This document shows positions 39,743 through 48,732 of a DNA stretch of 64,000 nucleotides, piece after piece. Below the pieces are notes generated by a model. That model was given only the letters and a program-made list of their open reading frames with translations, was not told the DNA's origin and ran no database searches. Origin of the DNA: Microcystis aeruginosa NIES-4325 (lineage in GTDB: Bacteria > Cyanobacteriota > Cyanobacteriia > Cyanobacteriales > Microcystaceae); assembly GCF_008974145.1 (NCBI RefSeq), contig NZ_BJKP01000001.1, positions 1 through 64,000 on the forward strand. The letters are read 5' to 3'. Position numbers and translations under genes: made by a program. Numbering within the stretch: the first letter of the stretch is position 1; every line of letters starts with the position of its first letter.

Positions 39743-39891
39743 GGCTCTCTTATTCTTTGTGTGATAAGTTTAACTTATATAGGAGCAATCAATCTTTGTG
39801 TCCTTTGCGTCTTTGTGGTTCGTTCCACTCCCTCGCCCGCAGAACTGTATCTTAGAATATATTTTGCCAGATCACCAAACCCAAGAGAGCC
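39743..39891. mobile_element. Miniature element with GGCTCTCTT ends, copy 1
   Basis: A 149-bp non-coding element bounded by GGCTCTCTT (39743-39751) and AAGAGAGCC (39883-39891), a perfect 9-bp terminal inverted repeat. The inside contains CTTTGTGTCCTTTGCGTCTTTG. A second copy at 50182-50313 is about 85-90% similar by eye and lacks a 13-bp block around 39827-39841. Confidence 0.75.
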
Positions 39892-39986
39892 AACGAATGC
39901 CCACAGAGAATTTATCAAGCGATTAAGTTGAGTATGAGGGCTTTTCTCTCTATTCTAACTCTCCTCCTCTGACAGAAGAGGGATAT

Positions 39987-41159
39987 CTAAGAGCTAATTT
40001 CACGACCGAGGTAGGCAAGCTTCTCTAGAACAGATTGAAGCAGAGATCGCCGCTGCTCTACCACAATATCTAAGTTAGCCAACATATACTTTACGTCTTT
40101 GTAGGCATTGTCCAGCAAGACAAGTAATAATTCGCGATCGCTGGCAATATCTTTGGGGGATGGGTCACAAGTTGGTTGAGGTAATAAGTCCGCTGGTGGA
40201 GAAGGAAGGGATGGCGATCGCTCGGACTCTAGCTGTTGAATCGTTTGTTGTAAATTTTCAATCACCCCATACATTTCCATCGGGTCAAAAACCCTTAACA
40301 GACTGGTTTGTGTGACAATACCCAACCCCCGACCCCAGTTCCAAGAAACCACCAAACGCCCCACCCGCCGTTTTTGCATTTCCTGATGGGCTGTCCACAG
40401 GGAATCCTCGGGGCTGAGGAGAAATAAGGGCGTACTCATCACCGTCTGGGCCTTAGTTTTGTGCAGATCGATTTGAACTGCTTGAAATTGGACAAGATCT
40501 CGCTCTGTCACAATACCAACGGGGTAGTCATTATCTTCGGAATTTCTCTGGGTGATCACCACACAACTAACACGATGTTCCGCCATTAACTGTGCCAATT
40601 GCAGGACTGTGGCGGTGAGTGGGGCCTGTACCACTTGACTGGTCATCACATCCGATACGCGACGAAACCGCAACAGATTGGCCGGACGCAAAATCTGGCG
40701 AATACTTTCATGGGAGATCACCCCGATTAAGTGTCCTTGGTCATCGACAATCGGCAAATGGCGAATGCGGTAGCGCCGAAACAAAAACAGGGCAGCAAAA
40801 ATGTCTTGAGCAGATTGCTGGGGCAACGTGATCAGGGGATGCACCATCACATCGGCAACGGTTGTCTCGGTCAGGTTAATTCCTTGGGCGGTGAGTCGCA
40901 CCACATCCCGTTCTGTCAAAATTCCTAATAACTCTTGCCCTTGCACCACCAGCAGACAGCTAACACGCACCTCTCCGGCCGGAGCAGCTAGAGGGGATAG
41001 GTCATCGGTGAGCAAACACAGACGACTATGGGCCTGGCCGATCATAGCGATCGCATCTGCCAGGGAAGTGGTTGGCGGCACCGTCAAGGGGTGGCGATTG
41101 ATCGCCTTTTCCAGATCGGGGGCCCAACTCAGAGGTGTATCGAGGGACATCAGCACCAT
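39987..41159 (-). CDS. Multi-CBS-domain protein
   Basis: About 390 residues with four CBS motifs, i.e. two Bateman modules: HPLTVPPTTSLADAIAMI, ILTERDVVRLTAQGINL, VMVHPLITLPQQSAQDIF with LIGVISHESI, VMTSQVVQAPLTATVLQLA with IVTERDLVQFQAVQ, and VMSTPLFLLSPEDSLWTAHQ with GIVTQTSLLRV. It ends in a coiled-coil and helical region (VIENLQQTIQQLESER, then RELLLVLLDNAYKDVKYMLANL). In many cyanobacteria the same CBS block heads PAS/GGDEF sensors; here no output domain follows. CBS pairs bind adenine nucleotides, so energy sensing is inferred. An upstream in-frame start at 41204 is less likely than the ATG at 41159 or 41150. Confidence 0.8.
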   Translation of the reverse strand: MVLMSLDTPLSWAPDLEKAINRHPLTVPPTTSLADAIAMIGQAHSRLCLLTDDLSPLAAPAGEVRVSCLLVVQGQELLGILTERDVVRLTAQGINLTETTVADVMVHPLITLPQQSAQDIFAALFLFRRYRIRHLPIVDDQGHLIGVISHESIRQILRPANLLRFRRVSDVMTSQVVQAPLTATVLQLAQLMAEHRVSCVVITQRNSEDNDYPVGIVTERDLVQFQAVQIDLHKTKAQTVMSTPLFLLSPEDSLWTAHQEMQKRRVGRLVVSWNWGRGLGIVTQTSLLRVFDPMEMYGVIENLQQTIQQLESERSPSLPSPPADLLPQPTCDPSPKDIASDRELLLVLLDNAYKDVKYMLANLDIVVEQRRSLLQSVLEKLAYLGREISS

Positions 41160-41397
41160 CCTGCAATCACAAAGGCCAAGATAGACAGAACAGCCACCGG
41201 GCAAAGAACCCAGACTCTCAGAGTTGCCAAAACCCGTTCTAAAACTATCTCAAAGTGTAGCGTCATTTAACTTTTTCCTAAAAGATGTAACGTTTTATTA
41301 CAATTTTTATTAAACTCGTAAAGATTTTAGACCCACTTCGGTGTATCATAGAGGGATGTAACAGGTTAAACCCTGAAACTTTTTATTTAGGGGTCAT

Positions 41398-41805
41398 TCA
41401 GCCTCTAATGGTTTTAGGGGCTGCATCACCAGACGCTGGGGTGAGTACTTCCGGGTTCTGGTCGGCCTGAAGGGTTACTCCGGAAATTCTGGACACCTTT
41501 CCATAAAGTCGATCCAGCACCCGCTTTACGGAAATACGCTGCCATGGTAGACCGCGTTTGGTGGTGTAGCCCTGTTCATTAAGCCAATCGGCGATCTTCT
41601 GCAAGGATTTCCCTGATTTGTGATGACGGCGAATCAGTTCAATGACCCGGCACTCTTCCGGATCATCCACTAATTCCCCATCGATCGATCGTTGTCCAAA
41701 GGCAGGAGAGCCGTAGCCCGCATAACCACCGTTGCTTGCTTTTGCTTGTCTGCCTTGTTCTAGCCGCTCCCAGGCAGATAAATCGTTGGAAGGGGTCGCT
41801 GTCAT
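41398..41805 (-). CDS. Recombinase-domain protein lacking the resolvase catalytic domain
   Basis: About 135 residues. The core GGYAGYGSPAFGQRSIDGELVDDPEECRVIELIRRHH...KSLQKIADWLNEQGYTTKRG...WQRISVKRVLDRL matches the Recombinase (PF07508-like) DNA-binding region that follows the catalytic domain in large serine recombinases. The N-terminal resolvase domain with its Ser nucleophile is absent, and the start MTATPSNDLSAWERLEQGRQAKA is not like one. Small stand-alone proteins of this type occur in cyanobacteria; a DNA-binding rather than recombination role is likely (inference). A frame start at 41838 exists, but the ATG at 41805 looks better. It is divergent from the thioredoxin gene cluster. Confidence 0.75.
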   Translation of the reverse strand: MTATPSNDLSAWERLEQGRQAKASNGGYAGYGSPAFGQRSIDGELVDDPEECRVIELIRRHHKSGKSLQKIADWLNEQGYTTKRGLPWQRISVKRVLDRLYGKVSRISGVTLQADQNPEVLTPASGDAAPKTIRG

Positions 41806-41885
41806 AGGGTATCTAAATGCAATAACTTGCAAAACCATATTATCGCAACTTGACGTCGCAAATTTGTTTTGATTGGGAGCAGCCG

Positions 41886-42017
41886 ATGACGACTTACAAA
41901 TTAAAACCCCTGCATGAGCAGGGACTAGATATCACCATCGATGTCTGGGACGACCAAACTATAGACGATACCCCCGGGAGGCGGACATTGACTAATGCCA
42001 TTTTGCTTTACTCATAG
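41886..42017 (+). CDS. Small ORF (43 aa), possibly a truncated gene
   Basis: ATG at 41886 opens MTTYKLKPLHEQGLDITIDV and ends ILLYS at 42015-42017. The composition looks coding (acidic, DVWDDQTIDDTPG). After the stop, another frame near 42080-42105 reads FLDEERVKAGFVL before a stop, which may be a decayed continuation. I do not recognise a family. It lies between the recombinase-domain gene (divergent) and thioredoxin; the rest of the 332-bp gap 41839-42170 shows no other gene. Confidence 0.4.
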   Translation: MTTYKLKPLHEQGLDITIDVWDDQTIDDTPGRRTLTNAILLYS

Positions 42018-42170
42018 TCCTAGACCTCAACCCTTTTCAAAGAAGAAAGTTTCGGCGATAAGGCCAAGCATTTTTAGATGAGGAGCGGGTCAAGGCTGGA
42101 TTTGTATTGTAAAACGCAGCGATCAGAGAATTTGTCCTAAGTTACACAAAATCAATTTGGAGATATAAAC

Positions 42171-42494
42171 ATGGGTACGGCTACATTTATTCAAGATGAA
42201 ACTGAATTTGATTCCCTCTTAAAGAGTGAATCACTGTTGGTGGTAGATTGCACGGCAACCTGGTGTGGACCTTGCAAACTGGTGGCGCCGTTGATCGATC
42301 GATTGGCCGATGACTATCGCGATCGCGCCAAAGTCTTCAAACTTGACCTGGACAGTAACAAACCCGTGGCCAAACGCTTTGGGATTAGAAGTATTCCTGC
42401 TGTCATGGTATTTAAACAGGGGAAATTGATAGAAACATTAGTTGGGGTTAAACCCTATGAAGAATTTACGGCAGCCGTAGAACGACAATTATAG
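42171..42494 (+). CDS. trxA: Thioredoxin
   Basis: A 107-residue thioredoxin with the classical active site WCGPCK (W31, C32, C35), the cis-proline loop SIPAVMVFK and FKLDLDSNKPVAKRFGIR. It is a soluble disulfide reductase. GGAG is placed 8 bp before the ATG. The next genes on the same strand are a zinc-ribbon protein and a CBS-CP12 fusion; the CP12 disulfides are known thioredoxin targets in the Calvin cycle, so this neighbourhood suggests a functional partnership (inference). The cyanobacterial trx subtype (m, x, y or a) is not assigned. Confidence 0.93.
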   Translation: MGTATFIQDETEFDSLLKSESLLVVDCTATWCGPCKLVAPLIDRLADDYRDRAKVFKLDLDSNKPVAKRFGIRSIPAVMVFKQGKLIETLVGVKPYEEFTAAVERQL

Positions 42495-42580
42495 TCTTCC
42501 ACCGTGAACAAACACTCTGGGCAAACGTCCGAAGTTGACCCTTTCCTTCTCACATCACTATTCAATTTTGAGGTATGGCG

Positions 42581-42901
42581 ATGAACAAGCTTATAGAAAT
42601 CCGGTGTCCCAACTGTGGTAGCGTAGCTCAACGGCTCTTGAGCGATCGCCTGCCCGCAGGATATAAGTGTCCAGCCCGGCAGGTTGCTCAGACGGAATGC
42701 CCAGTGTGTGATTATTTCATCGCCATGTGTTGGCAAAATGGTGCTGTGCTGGAAGCCTATGCTCCTGGCATTCAGGGGAACACAGCTGCGGCCATGCCGC
42801 CTCAGCCCCAACCAGCGATCGCCCATTGGTCTTTGTCATCTGTGTTCAAAGTGGCACTCAGCCCACAAGAGTCTAGGAAATTGCTATCGGGGCAACCCTA
42901 G
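42581..42901 (+). CDS. Small zinc-ribbon-like protein
   Basis: A 106-residue protein opening MNKLIEIRCPNCGSVAQR, then YKCPARQ and TECPVCDYFIAMCW: CxxC pairs at about residues 9-12 and 40-43 plus single cysteines, a likely zinc ribbon. The remainder has VLEAYAPGIQGNTAAAM and an Ala/Pro/Gln linker. An ATG at 42575 also exists, but GAGG (42570-42573) is at a proper 7-nt spacing only from the ATG at 42581. It lies between thioredoxin and the CBS-CP12 gene, 86 bp and 51 bp away. Function unknown; related to redox or RNA/DNA binding only by context. Confidence 0.75.
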   Translation: MNKLIEIRCPNCGSVAQRLLSDRLPAGYKCPARQVAQTECPVCDYFIAMCWQNGAVLEAYAPGIQGNTAAAMPPQPQPAIAHWSLSSVFKVALSPQESRKLLSGQP

Positions 42902-42952
42902 TCAACTTTTGCATTTATACCAGTTCTTTCATTAAAAAAAACCAAACCATAT

Positions 42953-43570
42953 ATGCTGCAAGCTCAAGAAATTATGACCCAAAACGTTGTCACCATTCGT
43001 GGTTCGGCAACGGTTGCCGATGCTGTGAAATTGATGAAAGAAAAAAAACTGCGGGGTTTGATTGTCGAACCGCGCCATGAACAGGATCCTTATGGAATTG
43101 TCACCGAAACCGACATTGTTTACAAAGTGGCGGCCTTTGGCCACGATCCTAAAACTATGCGGGTCTATGAAATTATGGCCAAGCCCTGTGTGGTCGTCAA
43201 TCCTGAACTGGGGGTGGAATATGTGGCTCGGTTATTTGCTCAAACCCGCATTCGCCGCGCACCGGTGATTCAGGGTAAAACTTTGCTGGGTATTATTTCT
43301 GTCAGTGATATTCTCTTCAAGAGCGATTTTGTTGAAAAGCCCAAGCGGTTGTTCATTGAAGATGAAATTGAAGCAGCCCGGGAAGACGCGCGGGCAATTT
43401 GTGCAGCCAAGGGTGAGACCTCTCCAGACTGCGCCGCGGCCTGGGATGTGGTGGAGGAACTCCAGGCGGAAGCCTCTCATCAACGGGTCAAAAAACAGGG
43501 GAGTAACTCACTCCAGTCCTACTGCGAGGCTAATCCCGATGCTTTAGAGTGCCGCATTTATGAGGATTAA
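42953..43570 (+). CDS. CBS-CP12 fusion protein
   Basis: A 205-residue fusion. The N-terminal Bateman module has two CBS motifs (IMTQNVVTIRGSATVADAV with YGIVTETDIVYKV, and IMAKPCVVVNPELGVEYVA with LLGIISVSDI). The C-terminal CP12 domain (about 135-205) is complete: Cys150 and Cys160 flank AAKGETSPD, AWDVVEEL (163-170) is the PRK-binding motif, and Cys191 and Cys200 flank EANPDALE before RIYED, the GAPDH-binding end. CP12 couples GAPDH and phosphoribulokinase in the dark; CBS domains sense adenine nucleotides. CBS-CP12 fusions are a known cyanobacterial family, studied in Microcystis. Cotranscription with thioredoxin is likely. Confidence 0.92.
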   Translation: MLQAQEIMTQNVVTIRGSATVADAVKLMKEKKLRGLIVEPRHEQDPYGIVTETDIVYKVAAFGHDPKTMRVYEIMAKPCVVVNPELGVEYVARLFAQTRIRRAPVIQGKTLLGIISVSDILFKSDFVEKPKRLFIEDEIEAAREDARAICAAKGETSPDCAAAWDVVEELQAEASHQRVKKQGSNSLQSYCEANPDALECRIYED

Positions 43571-43670
43571 ATCTTTGCGGGTTTTGGGAAATTCGATCGC
43601 TTTGAGGGTGAGAATATGAACTACACGCGACTTCTCTAGGGCTGAGGTCGCGGTTTCTGTTGCTCTATCA

Positions 43671-43845
43671 CCGACGCTTGCTTAAACCCCCATAATCAGC
43701 GTTTCGGGCGGTTTTTAACCATTTTCAGGGAAAAAGTCCCAGATTTTTACCTCCGATCTCTCCAATGGTGAGCACTTTTTGATGTCTAAAAAGCCTAAAG
43801 ATATTATTGAACAAGGTTTTTACTTTTATTCAGCTGGACTTACAT
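43671..43845. mobile_element. Miniature inverted-repeat element, copy 2 (inverted, degraded)
   Basis: On the minus strand this reads GCTGAATAAAAGTAAAAACC, then TTGTTCAATAATATCTTTAGG, matching copy 1 at 28572-28738 in the same order, including the later AAAAAGTGC and CCATTGGAG blocks. Ends are degraded (GCTTGCTTAAA at 43676-43686). Borders are approximate. It occupies part of the 707-bp gap between CBS-CP12 and groES. Confidence 0.6.
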
Positions 43846-44016
43846 AACTTTGTACTTTCTCTCAGATTAACTCCTGTTAGTTCAACCTGCTGAAAGTAAT
43901 AGTCAGGGATTTTTGTCTGTTGCAATTTATACAGAATAATGTGCGATTACCCTGGTCAAAATTGTTCAGGTTATTCTTAAACAAATACTTAATCGATTGA
44001 TAAATTCTTTGTTGGT

Positions 44017-44048
44017 ATCCGTTTTTTCCTGTCATTTCTGTTTTCCCC
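44017..44048. repeat. Inverted copy of the 39711-39742 repeat
   Basis: The reverse complement reads GGGGAAAACAGAAATGAC followed by AGGAAAAAACGGAT, matching 39711-39742. Nearby at about 44108-44123 a short block (CATTAAGATAACTGC) is shared with 6392-6406, and AACTGCTATA with the end of the element at 7794-7803. Together these suggest several overlapping element remnants upstream of groES. Confidence 0.6.
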
Positions 44049-44175
44049 TTCCCTAGAGGGACGGAAAAGGGATATGCTGACTGCTGCCTTCCCAAAAGGA
44101 AAACTTTGTACCTCACCATTAAGATAACTGCTATAGCTTAACACCATAGTTCGGAAACCCGTACCGATCGAGCAG

Positions 44176-44205
44176 TTGTCAGGGGGCCTTCTATTTCGGT
44201 AAATT
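44176..44205 (+). promoter_or_regulatory. Putative vegetative promoter of groESL
   Basis: TTGTCA at 44176-44181 and TAAATT at 44200-44205 with 18-bp spacing. The predicted start (about 44212) falls inside the CIRCE operator, the expected geometry for HrcA repression. Confidence 0.5.
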
Positions 44206-44230
44206 AGCACTCGGAAGGTAAGAGTGCTAA
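44204..44230 (+). promoter_or_regulatory. CIRCE operator (HrcA binding site)
   Basis: A perfect TTAGCACTC-N9-GAGTGCTAA palindrome, spacer 44213-44221, 47 bp before the groES start. This is the canonical HrcA operator; hrcA itself is at 25899-26975. It predicts heat-shock induction of groESL. Confidence 0.98.
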
Positions 44231-44277
44231 TCTGAAAAAAGCACTTACCCAAATACAAGACAAACGGAGGATATTCC

Positions 44278-44589
44278 ATGGCTGCAGTCAGCATCAACGT
44301 AACAACTGTTAAACCCCTAGGCGATCGAGTTTTCGTTAAAGTTAGCCCCAGCGAAGAAAAAACCGCCGGTGGCATTTTCCTTCCCGATGCCGCTAAAGAA
44401 AAACCCCAAATCGGGGAAGTTGTGGCCGTCGGCCCCGGCAAACGCAACGATGACGGTAGCCGGACCCCTGTAGAAGTAGGTGTGGGTGACAAAGTTCTCT
44501 ACTCCAAATATGCCGGAACCGATATCAAACTTGGTGGCGAAGAATTCGTTCTCCTCTCCGAAAAAGACATTCTCGCCGCCGTTTCCTAG
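44278..44589 (+). CDS. groES: Co-chaperonin GroES
   Basis: A 103-residue GroES, the heptameric lid of the chaperonin: [27 protein letters not shown] is the conserved N-terminus including the mobile loop, with VVAVGPGK and [28 protein letters not shown] after it. Start ATG has GGAGG (about 44266-44270) at good spacing. It is followed 46 bp later by groEL in one operon, controlled by CIRCE and the promoter at 44176-44205. Confidence 0.98.
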   Translation: MAAVSINVTTVKPLGDRVFVKVSPSEEKTAGGIFLPDAAKEKPQIGEVVAVGPGKRNDDGSRTPVEVGVGDKVLYSKYAGTDIKLGGEEFVLLSEKDILAAVS

Positions 44590-44626
44590 TCATCTACCCT
44601 TGAAAACCCCTATTTTGCACGAATAA

Positions 44627-46261
<1,635 letters not shown>

Positions 46262-46282
46262 TAATTAGTCTATTTTTTCTCG

Positions 46283-46315
46283 ACTCGATCGCTTAATTGC
46301 GATCGAGTTTTTTTG
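46283..46315 (+). terminator. Rho-independent terminator of groESL
   Basis: A perfect 10-bp stem ACTCGATCGC / GCGATCGAGT with TTAATT loop, followed by T7. The stem contains a HIP1-like GCGATCG core. Confidence 0.9.
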
Positions 46316-46678
46316 ATAAAAAAACATCACTTCGGGTTAAGTACCTAAGCAAAATTAATTACACATATCTAGCCACCTCTTGCCTTTTGCCTTTTGCATG
46401 AGTGCCTTTCTTCACTAGGAAATTTATTTTGCACGACTACTTAATACGGAGTGAAACCCAACAACCGAGGATCTATTACCCTCTCCCTAAAGGAATCGCA
46501 CTTGGCACGAGCAGAAACTGCCCGATGTTGCATACCACTTTCTAGCTATTTTGTCAATACACTATAGAATTAAATATCATACCAGACGGTAAATGATAAG
46601 AAAATCTAATCAATAGTTGAAAAGAAGAGACGGCTGCGATAGGCTAATCTACATAATTTCTTAACTTTTTTAGAGATC
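46316..46678. other. Intergenic region with heptamer fragment and first copy of a 22-bp direct repeat
   Basis: No gene is seen. It holds a short TTGCCTT run (about 46378-46396) and a 22-bp block at 46455-46476 (containing CCCAACAACCGAGGATC) repeated exactly at 47387-47408 beyond the PEP-CTERM gene. The last 100 bp are AT-rich and probably carry that gene's promoter. Confidence 0.6.
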
Positions 46679-47357
46679 ATGAAAACCTCATCTATGTCTT
46701 TGGTGTTGACAGGCATCAGTAGTTCATTTGTCCTAGTGGGGGGGGGTAAACCCTGTCCGCGCGGCGGTTCTGATCGGGAATCTCCCGCAAACGAATGATA
46801 ATGGTGGTACTATTCTTACTGCCGATTCGGGGACTTTTGTAAAAGCACTCGCCTTTACCCTGCCCGCGGGTAACAATTACAGCCTCGACAACGCCATCCT
46901 GCGACTCGAGAACTACGAGAGTGGAGATGTTCCTCTCGTCCAGATCCGCAATGATGTCGGGGGTAGCGATCCGGGCAGTACCGTCCTCGCCAATTTCACC
47001 AATCCCACCCCTCAAGGAGTGGCAACCTTTGACTACACCTTCACTCCCACTGGCCCCCTCACGTTTACCGCCGGTACTAAATACTGGTTATACGTTGCCA
47101 GTACCGTTGGAGGGTTCAGCTGGCGCGCCTCTAATCCGGGTATAACCCCGACGGGCATCGCGACGCTATCGGGAAACCGGTTTAGGAACTTTAGTGGATC
47201 GAGTTTCAATAACAGTAGAACTCTCAACAGTTTCCAGATCAACGCGACCGAGATAACCGGTCCAGTGGCCAGCACGCCCGAACCTAGTGCGATCGCGGCG
47301 TTATCACTGTTCGGATTGGGATTACTGGGGGTTAAAGGTCGTCGGAACAAGGGATAA
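46679..47357 (+). pseudogene. PEP-CTERM (choice-of-anchor type) protein frameshifted in a G9 tract
   Basis: ATG at 46679 opens a signal peptide (MKTSSMSLVLTGISSSFVLV) that runs into nine consecutive G residues (46738-46746). In this frame translation stops about 20 codons later; one G fewer restores a 225-residue frame reading VNPVRAAVLIGNLPQTND, then a beta-rich domain (LRLENYESGDVPLVQIRND, YWLYVASTVGGFSWRASNPG) and a PEP-CTERM tail PEPSAIAALSLFGLGLLGVKGRR ending at 47357. The domain resembles the choice-of-anchor R class of exported proteins. The defect may be a sequencing slip, a pseudogene or a phase-variable contingency tract. Confidence 0.85.
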
Positions 47358-47367
47358 GTTGCCGGTG

Positions 47368-47434
47368 GTTGGGTTTCACTCTGTTCAACCCAACAACCGA
47401 GGATCTATGTCGGGTTTCGTTGCCTCAACCCGAC
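47368..47434 (+). terminator. Two consecutive hairpins after the PEP-CTERM gene
   Basis: GTTGGGTT / AACCCAAC (47368-47375, 47387-47394) and GTCGGGTT / AACCCGAC (47409-47416, 47427-47434) form two similar 8-bp stems with 10-11-nt loops. They may terminate transcription or be a dispersed GGGTT repeat. There is no T run. Confidence 0.45.
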
Positions 47435-47836
47435 CTACAAATTTACTATACTAATTTTTCCGTGATATTTGTCAGGATAATTTTTAGGGAATCGGTGACG
47501 GGGGATTGACTCATGAATTTCGGGGAATATTCGATCGCCTAGTAATATTGTAGGCTAATGATCAGCAATGGCAGAGATGCTTGATTTTCCTCACCGCCAA
47601 CCCCCAAGGAGGCGGGATAGGGGTGTAGATGCCCGCCACGAATGCAGAAAAATTGTCTTAAATACTTCCTTTCCCCGCCTGAAATCGCACAATTCTTTAT
47701 ATAAAGGTTGTATCATAGTCAATGACATTGTTGCGATTGCTTTCCGCTTCTAATCTAGACTGTGTTGGGATTAGTCAAAGCTAATTGCAATAGTGATCTT
47801 TTACAGTCAATGGTTTTTTAAGTCCTTTAATACGCG
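47435..47836. other. Intergenic region before the sigF-like gene, no gene supported
   Basis: A 61-codon frame at 47568-47753 has an unlikely composition and no ribosome site. Around 47590-47632 a GGCGGG/CCCGCC-rich block stands out against AT-rich flanks. No SigF-type promoter (TAGGC-N15-GGTAA) was found by eye. Confidence 0.5.
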
Positions 47837-48613
47837 ATGTCTATCCTCAATCAAGAAAATCTTAAGCTGGCAACCCTCACCCTGTTCCAAGAATACCAAA
47901 AAACAGGGGATAATAAGTTACGGGATCGGATTATGGAGTTAAATTTAGGATTAGTCAGAAAGGAAGCTCATCATTGGGTCAATCAATGCCATGAAAATTA
48001 CGAAGATTTAGTGCAGGTTGGCTGTATGGGATTAATTCGGGCGATTAAGCGTTTTGACAGCAGCAAAGGTAATGCCTTTAGTTCTTTCGCTATTCCCTAT
48101 ATTCGCGGCGAAATTCAACACTATCTGCGGGATAAAGGTTACACAGTTCGTATTCCTCGCCGTTGGTTAGATTTAGGCAGACAAGCGACAAATGTGCGTC
48201 GGCATTTCCAAACTGTTCACAATCGTCAACCCAACGATACGGAAATCTCCCTCGCTTTAAATATTTCCCTCGCAGAATGGCAAGAGGTAAAACTGGCTTT
48301 CCAAAACCGTGAACCCCTCAGTCTCGATGTGACGGTTAATAACGATGAAGATAATAATACCTGTTTAAAAGACCTCATTCCCGATCCCCATTATCGCAGC
48401 TTTCAACTATGTCAAGAGGATCGCATTCGTTTACAACAGGCACTCGCTCAATTAGAAGACAAAACCCGTCATATTCTCGAATTTGTCTTCCTTAAAGATC
48501 TTACTCAACGGGAAACCGCCGAACAATTAGGCATTAGTGTCGTTACCGTCTCCCGTCGGGTGAAAAAAGGTTTAGAAATTCTCAAGGAAACCATGACTCA
48601 AGAAGTATTTTAA
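47837..48613 (+). CDS. sigF: Group 3 RNA polymerase sigma factor, SigF-like
   Basis: A 258-residue sigma70-family factor of the SigF/SigB-type group 3. Region 2 reads YEDLVQVGCMGLIRAIKRFDSSKGNAFSSFAIPYIRGEIQHYLRDKGYTVRIPRRW. Region 3 includes RQPNDTEISLALNIS, and region 4 HILEFVFLKDLTQRETAEQLGISVVTVSRRVKKGLEIL. In Synechocystis SigF controls pilus and surface genes. An RsbW-like ATPase at 33537-33983 is a conceivable anti-sigma partner (inference, not adjacent). The gene stands alone; it is convergent with the aminotransferase gene. Confidence 0.88.
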   Translation: MSILNQENLKLATLTLFQEYQKTGDNKLRDRIMELNLGLVRKEAHHWVNQCHENYEDLVQVGCMGLIRAIKRFDSSKGNAFSSFAIPYIRGEIQHYLRDKGYTVRIPRRWLDLGRQATNVRRHFQTVHNRQPNDTEISLALNISLAEWQEVKLAFQNREPLSLDVTVNNDEDNNTCLKDLIPDPHYRSFQLCQEDRIRLQQALAQLEDKTRHILEFVFLKDLTQRETAEQLGISVVTVSRRVKKGLEILKETMTQEVF

Positions 48614-48732
48614 GCAAATTATCGGTTCTCAACCCCTAAAATCTCCAAAAATCAGAAAAATGATCAAAACACACCTCAAAAACTCAATTTTTTGCATAAA
48701 AACAACATTATTAGGATTGGGATGCTCTCAGC

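Noticed and set aside
40828-41184. 118-residue plus-strand frame
   Set aside because: It is antisense to the multi-CBS gene, whose CBS motifs are clear.
47568-47753. 61-residue frame before sigF
   Set aside because: Arg/Pro-rich unlikely composition, no Shine-Dalgarno and no recognisable motif.
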